From assembly GCF_918741285.1 (NCBI RefSeq), contig NZ_CAKKNC010000001.1, positions 868,001-932,000 on the forward strand: DNA of 64,000 nucleotides, in the 5' to 3' direction. The notes beneath the pieces were generated by a model, which was not told where the DNA came from, did no database searches, and saw only the letters and a program-made list of their open reading frames with translations. Position numbers and translations under genes: made by a program. The stretch is from Sphingobium sp. CECT 9361 (GTDB taxonomy: Bacteria > Pseudomonadota > Alphaproteobacteria > Sphingomonadales > Sphingomonadaceae). Every line of letters starts with the position of its first letter. Within the stretch, counting starts at the first letter, position 1. Shown here in pieces: positions 52,532-61,867 of this stretch.

Positions 52532-53929
52532 ATGTCTTCCATCAGTAGCAGCATCGCCAATTCACTGGGTATAGGATCGGGTATCGATTCCGCTCAGATC
52601 GTTGCTGACCTGACGGCGGCTGCGCGCGATCCGAAGGCAAAGGCGATCAACAATCGCATTTCCCTCAATAACGCGCGTATTTCCGGTCTCGCTTCGGCGA
52701 CCAGCTCGCTCACCACTTTCTCGAAAGCCCTGACCGACCTGCTGGGTGGAACGGGCTTTTCCGGGCAGCCAGCATCCAACGATCCGACCATTGCGGGCGT
52801 CAGCCTGTTGCCCGGCGGAGTGCCGACCGGCCTGCCTGCCCAGATCGAAGTCCAGCGGCTGGCTTCGGCGCAGACCATGGAATCGGCAATGCTGGCGAGC
52901 AAGACCTCGGAAGTGGGTCTCGGCACACTCACGCTCACCAAGGGTGGCACGAATTACACGATCGATATCACCGCAGGGAACAACACGCTGGAAGGCCTCG
53001 CCGCTGCCGTGAATGCCACCGGATCGGGTGTCTCCGCTTCGGTCGTCACCGATAATCGCGGCGCGCGCCTCGTGATGAAAGGCCCCACGGGCGAAACCAA
53101 TGGCTTCTCGATCACGGCCGGCACGGCGGACGCCAACCTTCAGCGTTTCGCCACGAGCGGCGCACCCGGCGCAATGGTGCAAAAGACCGCTGCGCTCGAC
53201 AGCATCATCTACATCGACGGTATCGAGATGCGCAACAACACGAATACCATCGACACCGCGATCCCCTATGTTCGCATCGATCTGAACAAGGCGGCGCCCG
53301 GTACGAAGGTAACCTTGGCCAGCACCGAACCGGCGAACACCATGCGCGATCTGGTGACCGAGTTCGTGACGGCGTATAATTCGTTGCGCTCGGCCCTCAA
53401 CACCGCCACGGCGACGGCCACCGACCCATCGCAATCGGGTGCGCTGAACGGCGACACGGGTATTCGCGAGATGCAGCGTCAATTGTCGCGTCTTACGTCC
53501 ACGACGCTTACCACATCCGGCCCCTATCGCACCTTGGGCGATCTGGGCGTCGCGACCAACCGCGACGGCACGCTGAAACTCGATATGGCGCGTCTCGACG
53601 CCGCCATCGCGGCTGACCCGACGGCTGTGACTCAAATGCTCAACCCTGCCGTTGCGACCGATGAAAATCCAGGCATTGCCGGCGCGGTCAAGAAAGTGAG
53701 CGACACGCTCCTGTCCGACACGGGCGCGCTGAAAAGCGCGACGTCGAAATATGATGCGCTGAAAAAATCCTACGCCGCCCAGCTCGAAAAGCTCGACAAG
53801 GACATGGACGCTTATGAAGCGCGGACTTCCGCAGCGTTCGCCGCGATGGACACCAAGCTCGCGGCCCTGAAAGCCACGCAGAGCTATATCGAGCAGCAGG
53901 TCAAGGTGTGGACGAACAGCAATAGCTGA
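52532..53929 (+). CDS. fliD: Flagellar filament capping protein FliD
   Basis: Filament cap (HAP2), 465 residues. The N-terminal SIANSLGIGSGIDSAQIVADLTAAARDPKAKAI block, central LEGLAAAVNATGSGVSASVVTDNRGARLVMKGPTGE and C-terminal coiled-coil (KSYAAQLEKLDKDMDAYEARTSAAFAAMDTKLAALKATQSYIEQQ) match FliD. AAAGGA stands nine bases before ATG 52532; an upstream TTG at 52514 contains that ribosome site. fliS follows by 51 bases. Confidence 0.95.
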   Translation: MSSISSSIANSLGIGSGIDSAQIVADLTAAARDPKAKAINNRISLNNARISGLASATSSLTTFSKALTDLLGGTGFSGQPASNDPTIAGVSLLPGGVPTGLPAQIEVQRLASAQTMESAMLASKTSEVGLGTLTLTKGGTNYTIDITAGNNTLEGLAAAVNATGSGVSASVVTDNRGARLVMKGPTGETNGFSITAGTADANLQRFATSGAPGAMVQKTAALDSIIYIDGIEMRNNTNTIDTAIPYVRIDLNKAAPGTKVTLASTEPANTMRDLVTEFVTAYNSLRSALNTATATATDPSQSGALNGDTGIREMQRQLSRLTSTTLTTSGPYRTLGDLGVATNRDGTLKLDMARLDAAIAADPTAVTQMLNPAVATDENPGIAGAVKKVSDTLLSDTGALKSATSKYDALKKSYAAQLEKLDKDMDAYEARTSAAFAAMDTKLAALKATQSYIEQQVKVWTNSNS

Positions 53930-53980
53930 TCGCCAACAATCTGAAATTTTACGATCACTTCAAAAGGGAACGGACCAATC

Positions 53981-54397
53981 ATGTTCTACAGTCAGGGATA
54001 TGCAGGCATCGGCGCAACGGCACGGGCAACCAGCGCCAGCAAAGCCTATGCCGCGATCCACGCCGGCAGCCGCATCGAAGGGGCGACGCCGCACAGCCTG
54101 GTCAAGATCCTGTTCGACGAACTCGTCTTCGCACTGGACGCTGCCGTTCTCGCCGAACAGCAGGAAGAAAGCGCCAAGGCCGCCGATAAGCAGGCCCGCG
54201 CCATGTCGATCCTGCATGCGCTGGAATCGAGCCTCGATTTCGAACGCGGCGGGGACGTGGCCGTATCGCTTGCGCAAATCTATCGTGAATCGCGCCGCTT
54301 GCTTCTCGAAGGCGTCCGCGCCCGCACGATTGCACCGCTGGAAAAAGCGCGCGCCATGATCTTAGAAATCGCCGATGCCTGGAACCAGATCGGCTGA
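53981..54397 (+). CDS. fliS: Flagellar export chaperone FliS
   Basis: Flagellin chaperone of 138 residues. The family pattern is visible: MFYSQGYAGIGATARATSASKAYAAIHAGSRIEGATPHSLVKILFDELVFALDAA (positions 1-55), then AMSILHALESSLDFERGGDVAVSLAQIY. AAGGGA precedes the ATG. Its stop codon abuts the stop of the convergent phosphoribosyltransferase (TGATCA), leaving no terminator. Confidence 0.93.
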   Translation: MFYSQGYAGIGATARATSASKAYAAIHAGSRIEGATPHSLVKILFDELVFALDAAVLAEQQEESAKAADKQARAMSILHALESSLDFERGGDVAVSLAQIYRESRRLLLEGVRARTIAPLEKARAMILEIADAWNQIG

Positions 54398-54928
54398 TCA
54401 GGCAAGGCGTTCCGGCACGGCATGGGCGTCCGCGGCTATCGTCGCCTGCGGTGCCATCGCTTCCCAGGGGAAAATGAACCATCGCTTGTCTGTCGCCCGG
54501 TCGATGGTTTCGGCTGCATAATCCGACACCGCGGTGGAGCGCATATTGTGCAGGAACACCGCGACGCGAACGTGATCGCCGATACCGCCCGCTTTGCCGA
54601 TGGCGTCGCGCAGAAAGGTAATGGTCGATCCTGAATCGTTGATATCGTCGACGATCAGCAAGCGTTCGCCCGCGCGCGTCTTTTCCGCCAGACGTTCAAG
54701 CAGCGCCCCTGAAAATCCAAACTCCTGCGCACTCAGATCCACCGATAAAAGCGCATGGCCGCTCGCGTGGCTGAGATATGCGCCCGGCACCAGGCCGCCG
54801 CGTCCGACCCCGATCAGATAGTCGGGTTTCCAGTCATCGGCGGCCAACTGAGCCGCAAGCAGCGCAATGCCGTCGGCAAATTGCCGATGACTGATGGAGG
54901 CGAAATGCGGCGTGTCGGAATGGCTCAT
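54398..54928 (-). CDS. Phosphoribosyltransferase of the Gpt type
   Basis: A 176-residue cytoplasmic type I phosphoribosyltransferase. The PRPP loop LLIVDDINDSGSTITFL and the early PDYLIGVGRGGLVPGAYLSH motif are intact, as is the final WFIFPWEA seen in xanthine-guanine and hypoxanthine phosphoribosyltransferases. It probably salvages purines; substrate choice cannot be settled by eye. Confidence 0.9.
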   Translation of the reverse strand: MSHSDTPHFASISHRQFADGIALLAAQLAADDWKPDYLIGVGRGGLVPGAYLSHASGHALLSVDLSAQEFGFSGALLERLAEKTRAGERLLIVDDINDSGSTITFLRDAIGKAGGIGDHVRVAVFLHNMRSTAVSDYAAETIDRATDKRWFIFPWEAMAPQATIAADAHAVPERLA

Positions 54929-54970
54929 GCCCCCCGATAAACGTCAGAACATGCTTCCGTCCAGCCTGTC

Positions 54971-55000
54971 GCCAGCCAGTCTTTCGCCAGCCAGTCTTTC
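54971..55000. repeat. 15-bp tandem duplication
   Basis: GCCAGCCAGTCTTTC occurs twice head to tail (54971-54985, 54986-55000), with degraded copies on either side. It lies directly after the stop of the molybdenum hydroxylase large subunit gene and before the phosphoribosyltransferase start. Confidence 0.85.
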
Positions 55001-55001
55001 G

Positions 55002-57173
55002 TCAGGCAGTCGCCACCATCGGCAATGTCGCCGGACGCGCTTTGCCCAAGGCTGCCAGTGCATTGGCGACGGCAGGGGCGATAGGCGGAACGCCCGGTTC
55101 ACCCACGCCGGTAGGCGCTTCGGTCGACGAGACGATCATGACCTCGACCTGCGGCATCTCGGTGATCCTGAGCGATCGGTAGCCATCGAAATTGGTAACG
55201 GTCGGCGCGCCCTTTTTCAGCGGGATTTCCGCATACAGCGCATGGCCCAGACCAAAGCCGATGCCGCCTTCCATCTGTGCGCGGATCACGTCGGGATTGA
55301 CCGCCACGCCGCAATCGACCGCACACCACACCTTGTGAACGCGCGGAGAACCGTCTTCGTTCAGAGAGACTTCGGCGATTTGCGCGACATAGCTGCTGAA
55401 ACTTTCGACTACGGCCACCCCGCGCGCACGCCCCTTTAAGGGCTTTGTGAAGGACCAGTTGGCAAGCTTGGCCACGGCCTTCAGCACGCCCACCATGCGG
55501 GGCTTGTCGCCCAGCAACGCGATGCGCCCTTCGATCGGGTCCTGCCCGGCGGCGACCAGCAACTGATCGATGAAACATTCCACTGCATAGCCCGTGTGCG
55601 TGTGGCCGACCGACCGCCACCACAATGTCGACACCGGCGACGGGTCGACATGCACGTCGCAGCGCGCCGCCGGCAAAGCGTAAGGCAAGTTGGATGCGCC
55701 TTCGACCATCGCGGCATCGACGCCGTTCTGCACCATCATGTCAGCCAGCGGCGATCCGAATGCAAAGGACTGGCCGCAGATCGTATTCGACCAGCCGACG
55801 ACCTTGCCGTCCTTGACCGCGCCGCGCATCGCATGGACCGTAAGCGGACGGTAATAGCCGCCCTGAATGTCGTCTTCCCGCGTCCATATCAGCTTGAACT
55901 TGCCGGGGCCGAATGCCTTGGCCACTGCGCCCAATTCGGCGGCAAAATGCGAGTCCGCCTGCCCTCGGCGACCGAAGCTGCCCCCGGCCAGCATGACATC
56001 GATGGCTATCGCGTCCGGCGAAATACCCAGAGCAGGCGCCAGTGCCGCTTTGTCCATGCCCGGACCCTGCGACCCGAAACGGGTCTCGGCTTTCTTGCCG
56101 TCCCACGCAATAAAGCCCGTCAGCGGTTCCATTGGGGCGTGCGCCAGATAAGGAAAGGCGTAGGTCGCTTCGATCAGCTTGGCGCCTGCAAAGGCGGCGT
56201 CCACGTCACCCTTTTTACCGGCCAGAGTGCCGGGCGATTTTGCCTTTTCCAGATATTGCGCAGTCATTTCGGCGGTGCTGCGTGTCTCTGCGGCGCTGTC
56301 ATCCCACTCGACGGTAAGGGCATTGCGCCCCTGCATCGCCGCCCACATGCCCTTGCCATAGACGGCAACGCCTGTCGGCACTTGCTTGACGGCCACGACG
56401 CCCTTTACTTTCAGGGCAGCGGCGGCATCGAAACTCTTCAGCTTCCCGCCAAAGCGGGGTGTCCGGGTAACCAGTACCGTCAGCATGTCCGGCTCGTAGA
56501 CGTCGATGCCGAACTGCGCGGTGCCGTTGGTCTTGGCAACTGTATCCACCCGGCGCAAATGTCCGCCCACACCGTCGCGGCCGATCAGCGTGAATGCCTT
56601 GGCTTCTTTCAGCCGCACGGTCGTCGGCGGCGTCAGGGTTGCTGCGTCGGCGGCAAAGTCCCCGAAACGGCCCGATTTGCCCGAAGCGGCATGCGCGATA
56701 ACGCCTTTGGTGACTGTCACCTCCGCCGCAGGTACGCCCCATTTGCGCGCGGCCGCGGCAACCAGCATGTTGCGCGCCATCGCGCCTGCGGTCCGCATCT
56801 GGGTATAGCTGTTGGCCATGGCCGACGAACCGCCCGTCAATTGCGTGCCCATGGACAGATTGGCGTACAGCTTGTCGTCGCCCGGTGCGCTGATCGCGCG
56901 CATCTGTGCCCAGTCGGCGTCCAGTTCCTCGGCGACAAGCGTTGCAAGACCCGTATTGGGCCCCTGGCCGAATTCGATATGCTTGATCAGCACGGTAACG
57001 GTGCTGTCCGGCGCAATGCGGATGAAGGCATTGGGGCTGACCGGGGGCATCTGCGGCGCACCCTGTGCGCGCAGCGCGCCGCCGACCGGCAACGTCATGC
57101 CGATGACGAGGGCGCCGCCGGTTACCAGAGCATCGCGGCGGGAAAAGCGGGTTGTCGGCAGGATGGCGTTCAT
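55002..57173 (-). CDS. Molybdopterin-binding large subunit, IorB/aldehyde dehydrogenase type
   Basis: Large subunit of a xanthine-dehydrogenase-family molybdenum hydroxylase, 723 residues, oxidising N-heterocycles or aldehydes. It begins with a twin-arginine signal ([19 protein letters not shown]), typical of IorB, which is exported already folded with its small subunit. Visible blocks are [45 protein letters not shown]-like motif ([12 protein letters not shown]), and C-terminal [18 protein letters not shown] with the catalytic glutamate. ATG 57173 overlaps the small-subunit stop (ATGA). The substrate is not identifiable. Confidence 0.9.
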   Translation of the reverse strand: MNAILPTTRFSRRDALVTGGALVIGMTLPVGGALRAQGAPQMPPVSPNAFIRIAPDSTVTVLIKHIEFGQGPNTGLATLVAEELDADWAQMRAISAPGDDKLYANLSMGTQLTGGSSAMANSYTQMRTAGAMARNMLVAAAARKWGVPAAEVTVTKGVIAHAASGKSGRFGDFAADAATLTPPTTVRLKEAKAFTLIGRDGVGGHLRRVDTVAKTNGTAQFGIDVYEPDMLTVLVTRTPRFGGKLKSFDAAAALKVKGVVAVKQVPTGVAVYGKGMWAAMQGRNALTVEWDDSAAETRSTAEMTAQYLEKAKSPGTLAGKKGDVDAAFAGAKLIEATYAFPYLAHAPMEPLTGFIAWDGKKAETRFGSQGPGMDKAALAPALGISPDAIAIDVMLAGGSFGRRGQADSHFAAELGAVAKAFGPGKFKLIWTREDDIQGGYYRPLTVHAMRGAVKDGKVVGWSNTICGQSFAFGSPLADMMVQNGVDAAMVEGASNLPYALPAARCDVHVDPSPVSTLWWRSVGHTHTGYAVECFIDQLLVAAGQDPIEGRIALLGDKPRMVGVLKAVAKLANWSFTKPLKGRARGVAVVESFSSYVAQIAEVSLNEDGSPRVHKVWCAVDCGVAVNPDVIRAQMEGGIGFGLGHALYAEIPLKKGAPTVTNFDGYRSLRITEMPQVEVMIVSSTEAPTGVGEPGVPPIAPAVANALAALGKARPATLPMVATA

Positions 57174-57643
57174 GCTGCCATCTCCTTCGTGCTGAGGCTC
57201 TTGGCCGCTTGATGGATCGCTGCGCGGATACGCATATAGGTGGCACAGCGGCACAGATTGCCGTTCATCGCGGCATCGATGTCATCGTCGGTCGGCGTCT
57301 TGTTGTCTTTCAACAGGCTGACCGCGCTCATGATCTGGCCCGACTGGCAATAGCCGCATTGCGGTACGTCCAGCGCGACCCAGGCATTTTGCACCGCCTT
57401 CGCTTCCGGTCCGTCTGCCCCTTCGATCGTCGTGATTGCGCCTGTTGCCGCCGACACGGGGATGGAGCAGGAGCGGGTAGGGGCGCCATCGAGATGCACC
57501 GTACACGCGCCGCATTGGGCCACGCCGCATCCGTACTTGGTGCCTGTCAGGCGCAGATCGTCCCGCAAGACCCACAGCAGAGGCGTTTCTGGATCCACAT
57601 CGACCTGACGCGACGTACCGTTGACGTTGAGTGTGATCGCCAC
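57170..57643 (-). CDS. (2Fe-2S)-binding small subunit, IorA type
   Basis: Electron-transfer subunit of 157 residues with two [2Fe-2S] sites: plant-ferredoxin type [15 protein letters not shown] ... SC and helical type [10 protein letters not shown] ... NGNLCRC. GTG 57643 is chosen as start (MAITLNVNG) because GGGGA lies seven bases before it; the frame extends to a TTG at 57661. No FAD subunit is present, so electrons probably pass to a cytochrome, as in isoquinoline 1-oxidoreductase. Confidence 0.92.
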   Translation of the reverse strand: MAITLNVNGTSRQVDVDPETPLLWVLRDDLRLTGTKYGCGVAQCGACTVHLDGAPTRSCSIPVSAATGAITTIEGADGPEAKAVQNAWVALDVPQCGYCQSGQIMSAVSLLKDNKTPTDDDIDAAMNGNLCRCATYMRIRAAIHQAAKSLSTKEMAA

Positions 57644-57781
57644 TTGTCGTTCCCCGTACAATTAAAGCTGCTTCTGAAAGTGGATCGCCCCGCGGGCGCA
57701 ATCTCAAATATTGATACTGAGGTGCAACTATTTCCTATTGATGACAGCTTGTAAAGTGTCACGCCGTGATATTTCGCGGTG

Positions 57782-57811
57782 TTGACGCTCCGCCTTGGGT
57801 GGCTGTATAGA
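57782..57811 (+). promoter_or_regulatory. Housekeeping-type promoter of argD
   Basis: TTGACG-N18-TATAGA fits the sigma70 consensus well. Transcription would start near 57818, only about 9 bases before the hairpin at 57827. Confidence 0.65.
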
Positions 57812-57826
57812 CGTTTCTCGCAAATG

Positions 57827-57852
57827 GGCGGCCCGGCGGGGGCCGCCTTTTT
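57827..57852 (+). terminator. Terminator-like hairpin in the argD leader (possible attenuator)
   Basis: An 8-bp GC stem, GGCGGCCC (57827-57834) with GGGCCGCC (57840-57847), five-base loop, then five T. No gene upstream on this strand needs a terminator; it lies between the argD promoter and the argD ATG. A 25-codon ORF (ATG 57824 to TGA 57901) spans it. This suggests conditional termination. Confidence 0.7.
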
Positions 57853-57912
57853 GGTTTCAGGCACCTTTGCCGCCCTTCCACTTCCCCGCATCGTTGACTG
57901 AAAGGTACGCTC

Positions 57913-59109
57913 ATGTCGATTACGCCGCTCATGCCCGTTTACCCCCGGTGCGATGTACGGCCGGTCCGAGGGGAAGGCTGCTACCTCATCGGCGAACGCG
58001 GGGAGCGTTATCTGGACTTCGCCAGCGGCATTGCGGTGAACTTGCTGGGTCACGGGCACCCGGTGCTGACCAAGGCCATTGCCGATCAGGCTGCGACGCT
58101 GATGCACGTATCGAATCTCTACGGCAGTCCGCAGGGTGAGGCTTTCGCCAAGCGGCTTGTCGATACGACGTTCGCAGACACGATGTTCTTCACCAATTCG
58201 GGTGCCGAAGCGGTCGAATGCGCGATCAAGACGGCGCGTCGCTATCACTACAGCAACGGCAATCCGCACAAGCACAAGATCATCAGCTTCGACAATGCGT
58301 TCCACGGACGCACGCTGGGCACGATCAGCGCCACGAGCCAGCCGAAGATGCGCGACGGGTTTGAGCCTCTTCTGCCCGGTTTCACTGTGGTGCCGTTCAA
58401 CGATCTGGACGCTGCAAAGGCGCAGATCGACGACAACACCGCCGGTTTCCTGCTGGAACCGATTCAGGGCGAAGGCGGCGTGACGGCTGCGACGCAGGAG
58501 TTTCTGAAAGGCTTGCGCGCGCTGTGCGACGAACATGGCTTGCTGCTGATCCTCGACGAAGTGCAATGCGGCTACGGTCGCACCGGCACCTTCTTCGCGC
58601 ATGAGCAATATGGCCTGACGCCCGACATCATGGCCGTGGCGAAGGGCATTGGCGGCGGCTTCCCGATGGGCGCCTGTCTGGCGACCGAAGAAGCAGCCAA
58701 GGGCATGGTCATCGGCACGCATGGATCGACTTATGGCGGCAACCCGCTGGCGATGGCCGCAGGCAGCGCCGTCCTCGACGTCGTGATGGAACCGGCATTT
58801 CTCGAACATGTAAAGGCGATGGGCAGCCGCCTGCGCTCCGCGCTGGAACAGATGATTCCGAACCATGACGAGATGTTCGAGGAAGTGCGCGGCATGGGCC
58901 TGATGCTCGGCCTCAAGCTGAAGGACGGTTTCGAGGCACGCGGTTTCGTGGCGCATCTGCGCGACAATCACGGGTTGCTGACGGTAGCCGCCGGTCAGAA
59001 TGTCGTCCGCATCCTGCCGCCGCTCGTGATCGAGGAAAGCCACATCAGCGAATGCGTCGAACGCCTGTCCGCAGGCGCCCGGAGTTTCGCAGTGCCAGCA
59101 GCGGCGTAA
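57913..59109 (+). CDS. argD: Acetylornithine transaminase
   Basis: PLP enzyme of arginine synthesis (N-acetylornithine to N-acetylglutamate semialdehyde), 398 residues. Class III aminotransferase motifs: YLDFASGIAVNLLGHGHP, FFTNSGAEAVECAIKTARRYH, FDNAFHGRTLG, LLILDEVQCGYGRTGTFFAHE and the lysine site VAKGIGGGFPMGA. It is followed 155 bases later by argF. The leader carries a promoter and a terminator-like hairpin. Confidence 0.95.
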   Translation: MSITPLMPVYPRCDVRPVRGEGCYLIGERGERYLDFASGIAVNLLGHGHPVLTKAIADQAATLMHVSNLYGSPQGEAFAKRLVDTTFADTMFFTNSGAEAVECAIKTARRYHYSNGNPHKHKIISFDNAFHGRTLGTISATSQPKMRDGFEPLLPGFTVVPFNDLDAAKAQIDDNTAGFLLEPIQGEGGVTAATQEFLKGLRALCDEHGLLLILDEVQCGYGRTGTFFAHEQYGLTPDIMAVAKGIGGGFPMGACLATEEAAKGMVIGTHGSTYGGNPLAMAAGSAVLDVVMEPAFLEHVKAMGSRLRSALEQMIPNHDEMFEEVRGMGLMLGLKLKDGFEARGFVAHLRDNHGLLTVAAGQNVVRILPPLVIEESHISECVERLSAGARSFAVPAAA

Positions 59110-59123
59110 TCTTGCTCATCTCC

Positions 59124-59212
59124 GTCATTCCCACGCAGGCGGGAATCCATCGTCCAACCTGGCGCCAAGGATAAGGTTCAGGAGATGGACCCTCGCTTTT
59201 GGCGGGGGTGAC
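59124..59212. repeat. Dispersed palindromic repeat between argD and argF
   Basis: An 89-bp element with outer ends GTCATTCCC and GGGGGTGAC and inner GCAGGCGGGAATCC, related to 48761-48786. It fills most of the argD-argF gap. Confidence 0.7.
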
Positions 59213-59264
59213 ATGGATGTTTTGAGCAGCGTTTAACGCGACCAAGGAACGGAGTACCCTTCCG

Positions 59265-60191
59265 ATGACCAGACATTTCCTGAACCTTTCCGATGCTGGC
59301 GGAGACGCCATCGCCGCGATGATCGCCGACGCCATCGACCGCAAGGCTGCGCGCGCCGGCTGGCCCAAGGGCAAGGCGGATGCCGACGCGCCGCTGGCCG
59401 GTCACACGCTGGCGATGATTTTCGAGAAGAACTCGACTCGCACCCGCGTATCCTTCGACATGGCCATTCGTCAGTTGGGCGGCACCAGCATCGTGATGGA
59501 ATCCGGCTCCATGCAATTGGGTCGCGGCGAAACGGTTGCCGATACGGCCCGCATCCTGTCAGGCTTCTGCGACGCGATCATGATCCGCACCGACGACCAT
59601 GCCAAGATCGAGGAAATGGCGCATTATGCCACCATCCCCGTCATCAATGGCCTGACGGACATGTCGCACCCGTGCCAGATCATGGCGGACCTGCTGACCG
59701 TGATCGAACATGGTGTGGCGCTGCCCGGCAGTGAGTGGGCCTGGCTGGGCGACGGCAATAATGTGCTGCATTCGATCATCGAAGCGGCGGGCCTGATGAA
59801 GTTCAACGTCCGCATTGGCGTGCCGCAGGGCTATGAGCCCGATCCCCGCTTCGCTGAAGAGGCGCAGGCGCGGGGCGCACAGATCACCGTATCGCGCGAT
59901 GCCGCAGAGGTGGCCAAGGGCGCGGACATCGTCGTCACCGACACCTGGATATCGATGGGGCAGGAGCACGCGCATAACAAACTCGCGGCCATGATGCCCT
60001 ATCAGGTCGATGCCGCCCTGATGGCGCTTGCCAAGCCGAACGCGAAATTCCTGCACTGCCTCCCCGCGCATCGCGGCGAAGAAGTGACGGCGGACATCAT
60101 CGACGGCCCGCAATCGTTGATCTGGCCCGAAGCGGAAAACCGGCTCCACGCGCAGAAGTCGGTCCTGCTCTGGGCGCTTGGAAAGCTGTAG
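59265..60191 (+). CDS. argF: Ornithine carbamoyltransferase
   Basis: Makes citrulline from ornithine and carbamoyl phosphate, 308 residues. Carbamoyl-phosphate motif [11 protein letters not shown], then [25 protein letters not shown] and the ornithine-side [13 protein letters not shown] are intact. The protein starts [15 protein letters not shown] long palindromic repeat follows the stop. Confidence 0.97.
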   Translation: MTRHFLNLSDAGGDAIAAMIADAIDRKAARAGWPKGKADADAPLAGHTLAMIFEKNSTRTRVSFDMAIRQLGGTSIVMESGSMQLGRGETVADTARILSGFCDAIMIRTDDHAKIEEMAHYATIPVINGLTDMSHPCQIMADLLTVIEHGVALPGSEWAWLGDGNNVLHSIIEAAGLMKFNVRIGVPQGYEPDPRFAEEAQARGAQITVSRDAAEVAKGADIVVTDTWISMGQEHAHNKLAAMMPYQVDAALMALAKPNAKFLHCLPAHRGEEVTADIIDGPQSLIWPEAENRLHAQKSVLLWALGKL

Positions 60192-60212
60192 AGCGGTACT
60201 ATATCCTGTGTT

Positions 60213-60326
60213 CCCCTCCCTGAAAGGGAGGGGCTAGGGGTGGGTCGCGAGCGTAGCGAGCGCCTTTAGCTGTCGCCGCCGCTGTCGCGGCGGACCCACC
60301 CCCAACCCCTCCCTTTCAGGGAGGGG
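60213..60326. repeat. 114-bp nested palindromic repeat between argF and hslO
   Basis: Outer arms (60213-60246 and 60293-60326) pair over about 34 bases, each holding CCCTCCCTGAAAGGGAGGGG-type inner dyads; the centre has two more hairpins (GCGAGCGTAGCGAGCGC and CGCCGCCGCTGTCGCGGCGG). This is a known style of bacterial dispersed repeat. Its right end (GGGAGGGGAGAG) overlaps the ribosome site of hslO. Confidence 0.9.
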
Positions 60327-60339
60327 AGAGAGACGTCCG

Positions 60340-61260
60340 TTGACTACCTCCATCGATCTCGACCAGGCCATCGGCTTCAACATCCCCGCCCGCCACGTCC
60401 GCGGTCGCCTCGTGCGGCTCGGCCCGGTGCTGAACGACGTGCTGGCCGCGCACGCCTATCCCCCGCCGATCGAACGCTTGCTGGCGCAAGCGCTGGTGAT
60501 GGCCGCGCTGCTTGGGTCCACGCTCAAGCATGTCGACGGGCAACTCACCATGCAGGCGCAGACCGAGAACGGCGTCGTCAAGCTGCTCGTCGCCGATTAT
60601 CAGGGCGGCGCGGTGCGCGGCTATGTGCAGTTCGATGCGGATCGTCTGGCGGAACTCGGCACCGATCCGACCTTGTTCGGCCTGTTCGGCAAAGGCTATC
60701 TGGCGATCACCTTCGATCAGTCCGCGCCTGCTGAAAATGGCGGAGTCAGCCGCTATCAGGGCATCGTGCCGCTGGAAGGCACGTCGCTGGGCAAAGCGGC
60801 GGAGCATTACTTCAGCCAGTCCGAACAGATTCCCAGCTTCGTTCAGATCGCGACGCGGCACGATGCCGACGGGCGCTGCATGGCGGCGGGCGTCCTGCTC
60901 CAGCACATGCCCGAAGGCGAAGTGGGGCGCGAACGGCTGCATGTGCGTCACGACCATCCCGAATGGGAACATGTCCAGGCGCTGGCCGCCACGCTGAAGG
61001 ACGATGAACTGACCGACGATACGCTGCCGCTGTCGGACATCATCTGGCGCCTCTTCCATGAGGAAGACGAAGTGCGCGTCACCGATCCGGCAATGATCGC
61101 CAAGGGGTGCCGCTGCAATATCGATCACATTCGCGACGTCATCTCCCGCTTTCCGGCGGACGAGCGCGCGGACATGGCGGATGAGGCCGGACAGATCAAA
61201 GTCGATTGCGCTTTCTGTTCCCGCGTCTTTCCCATCGCGCTGGTCAGCTTCGACAATTGA
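60340..61260 (+). CDS. hslO: Redox-regulated chaperone Hsp33
   Basis: Cytoplasmic holdase activated by oxidation, 306 residues. The zinc-binding cysteines are GCRC (about residues 256 and 258) and CAFC (about 289 and 292), the CxC...CxxC motif of Hsp33. The start is TTG 60340, the only early start codon; AGAG of the preceding repeat is seven bases upstream. Confidence 0.95.
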   Translation: MTTSIDLDQAIGFNIPARHVRGRLVRLGPVLNDVLAAHAYPPPIERLLAQALVMAALLGSTLKHVDGQLTMQAQTENGVVKLLVADYQGGAVRGYVQFDADRLAELGTDPTLFGLFGKGYLAITFDQSAPAENGGVSRYQGIVPLEGTSLGKAAEHYFSQSEQIPSFVQIATRHDADGRCMAAGVLLQHMPEGEVGRERLHVRHDHPEWEHVQALAATLKDDELTDDTLPLSDIIWRLFHEEDEVRVTDPAMIAKGCRCNIDHIRDVISRFPADERADMADEAGQIKVDCAFCSRVFPIALVSFDN

Positions 61261-61397
61261 CCGCATGACATTGCGGCACGGCTGTCCGTTTGCCGCTTTG
61301 AAGTTGCCACATTCCTGTGTCATTACGATAGCGCAAGGGGTTGCAAGTGGCATGTCCCGCTATCGAGCGGCCATCGCCGTGGGGGTTTGGAGTAACC

Positions 61398-61811
61398 ATG
61401 CGTTCTGCCATTTTGGCGCGGTCTTTCGCGTGTGCCATAGTCTGTCTGAATCTTGGCGGAGCGGCTCGGCTGCCCGCTGCAGAACCCGCGCCAAAAGCCC
61501 TGGCGATGCTCGAACATGGCGAATGGATGCTGAAAGACCGGGAAACCGGGGAGGATATCCAGCGGATATGTCTGGGCGACACCCGCCAGCTTCTCAAGAT
61601 CCGGCACAATCGCGATAGCTGCACCCGCTTTGTCGTGACCGATGAAAAGGGTCGCGTCAGCGTCACCAACGATTGCGGGGCAGCGGGGAACGAACGCACC
61701 GACATTCGTATAGAAACCCCGCGCCTGTTTCAGCTTCAGTCGCAGGGCATTGCCGATGGCGCGCCGTTCGCGCGCATGATCGAGGGTCGCCGCGTCGGCG
61801 CCTGCCGATAG
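61398..61811 (+). CDS. Secreted protein of unknown function (DUF3617-like)
   Basis: A 137-residue protein with a signal peptide (ARSFACAIVCLNLGGAARLPAAE), so periplasmic or secreted. The pattern (LEHGEWMLKDRETGED, ICLGD, NRDSCTRFVV, VTNDCG, RRVGAC) with spaced cysteines recalls DUF3617-type proteins; this is by pattern only. GGAG stands five bases before ATG 61398, and an upstream in-frame ATG at 61341 has no such site. Confidence 0.75.
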   Translation: MRSAILARSFACAIVCLNLGGAARLPAAEPAPKALAMLEHGEWMLKDRETGEDIQRICLGDTRQLLKIRHNRDSCTRFVVTDEKGRVSVTNDCGAAGNERTDIRIETPRLFQLQSQGIADGAPFARMIEGRRVGACR

Positions 61812-61867
61812 TATACTCCACCTGTCCGGACCTTGCGCCCTGCGTCAGGGCGGAGTAGCGGACGGCA

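Noticed and set aside
57547-59043. 498-codon open frame antisense to argD
   Set aside because: It is a GC-rich shadow running across argD and iorA with no domain.
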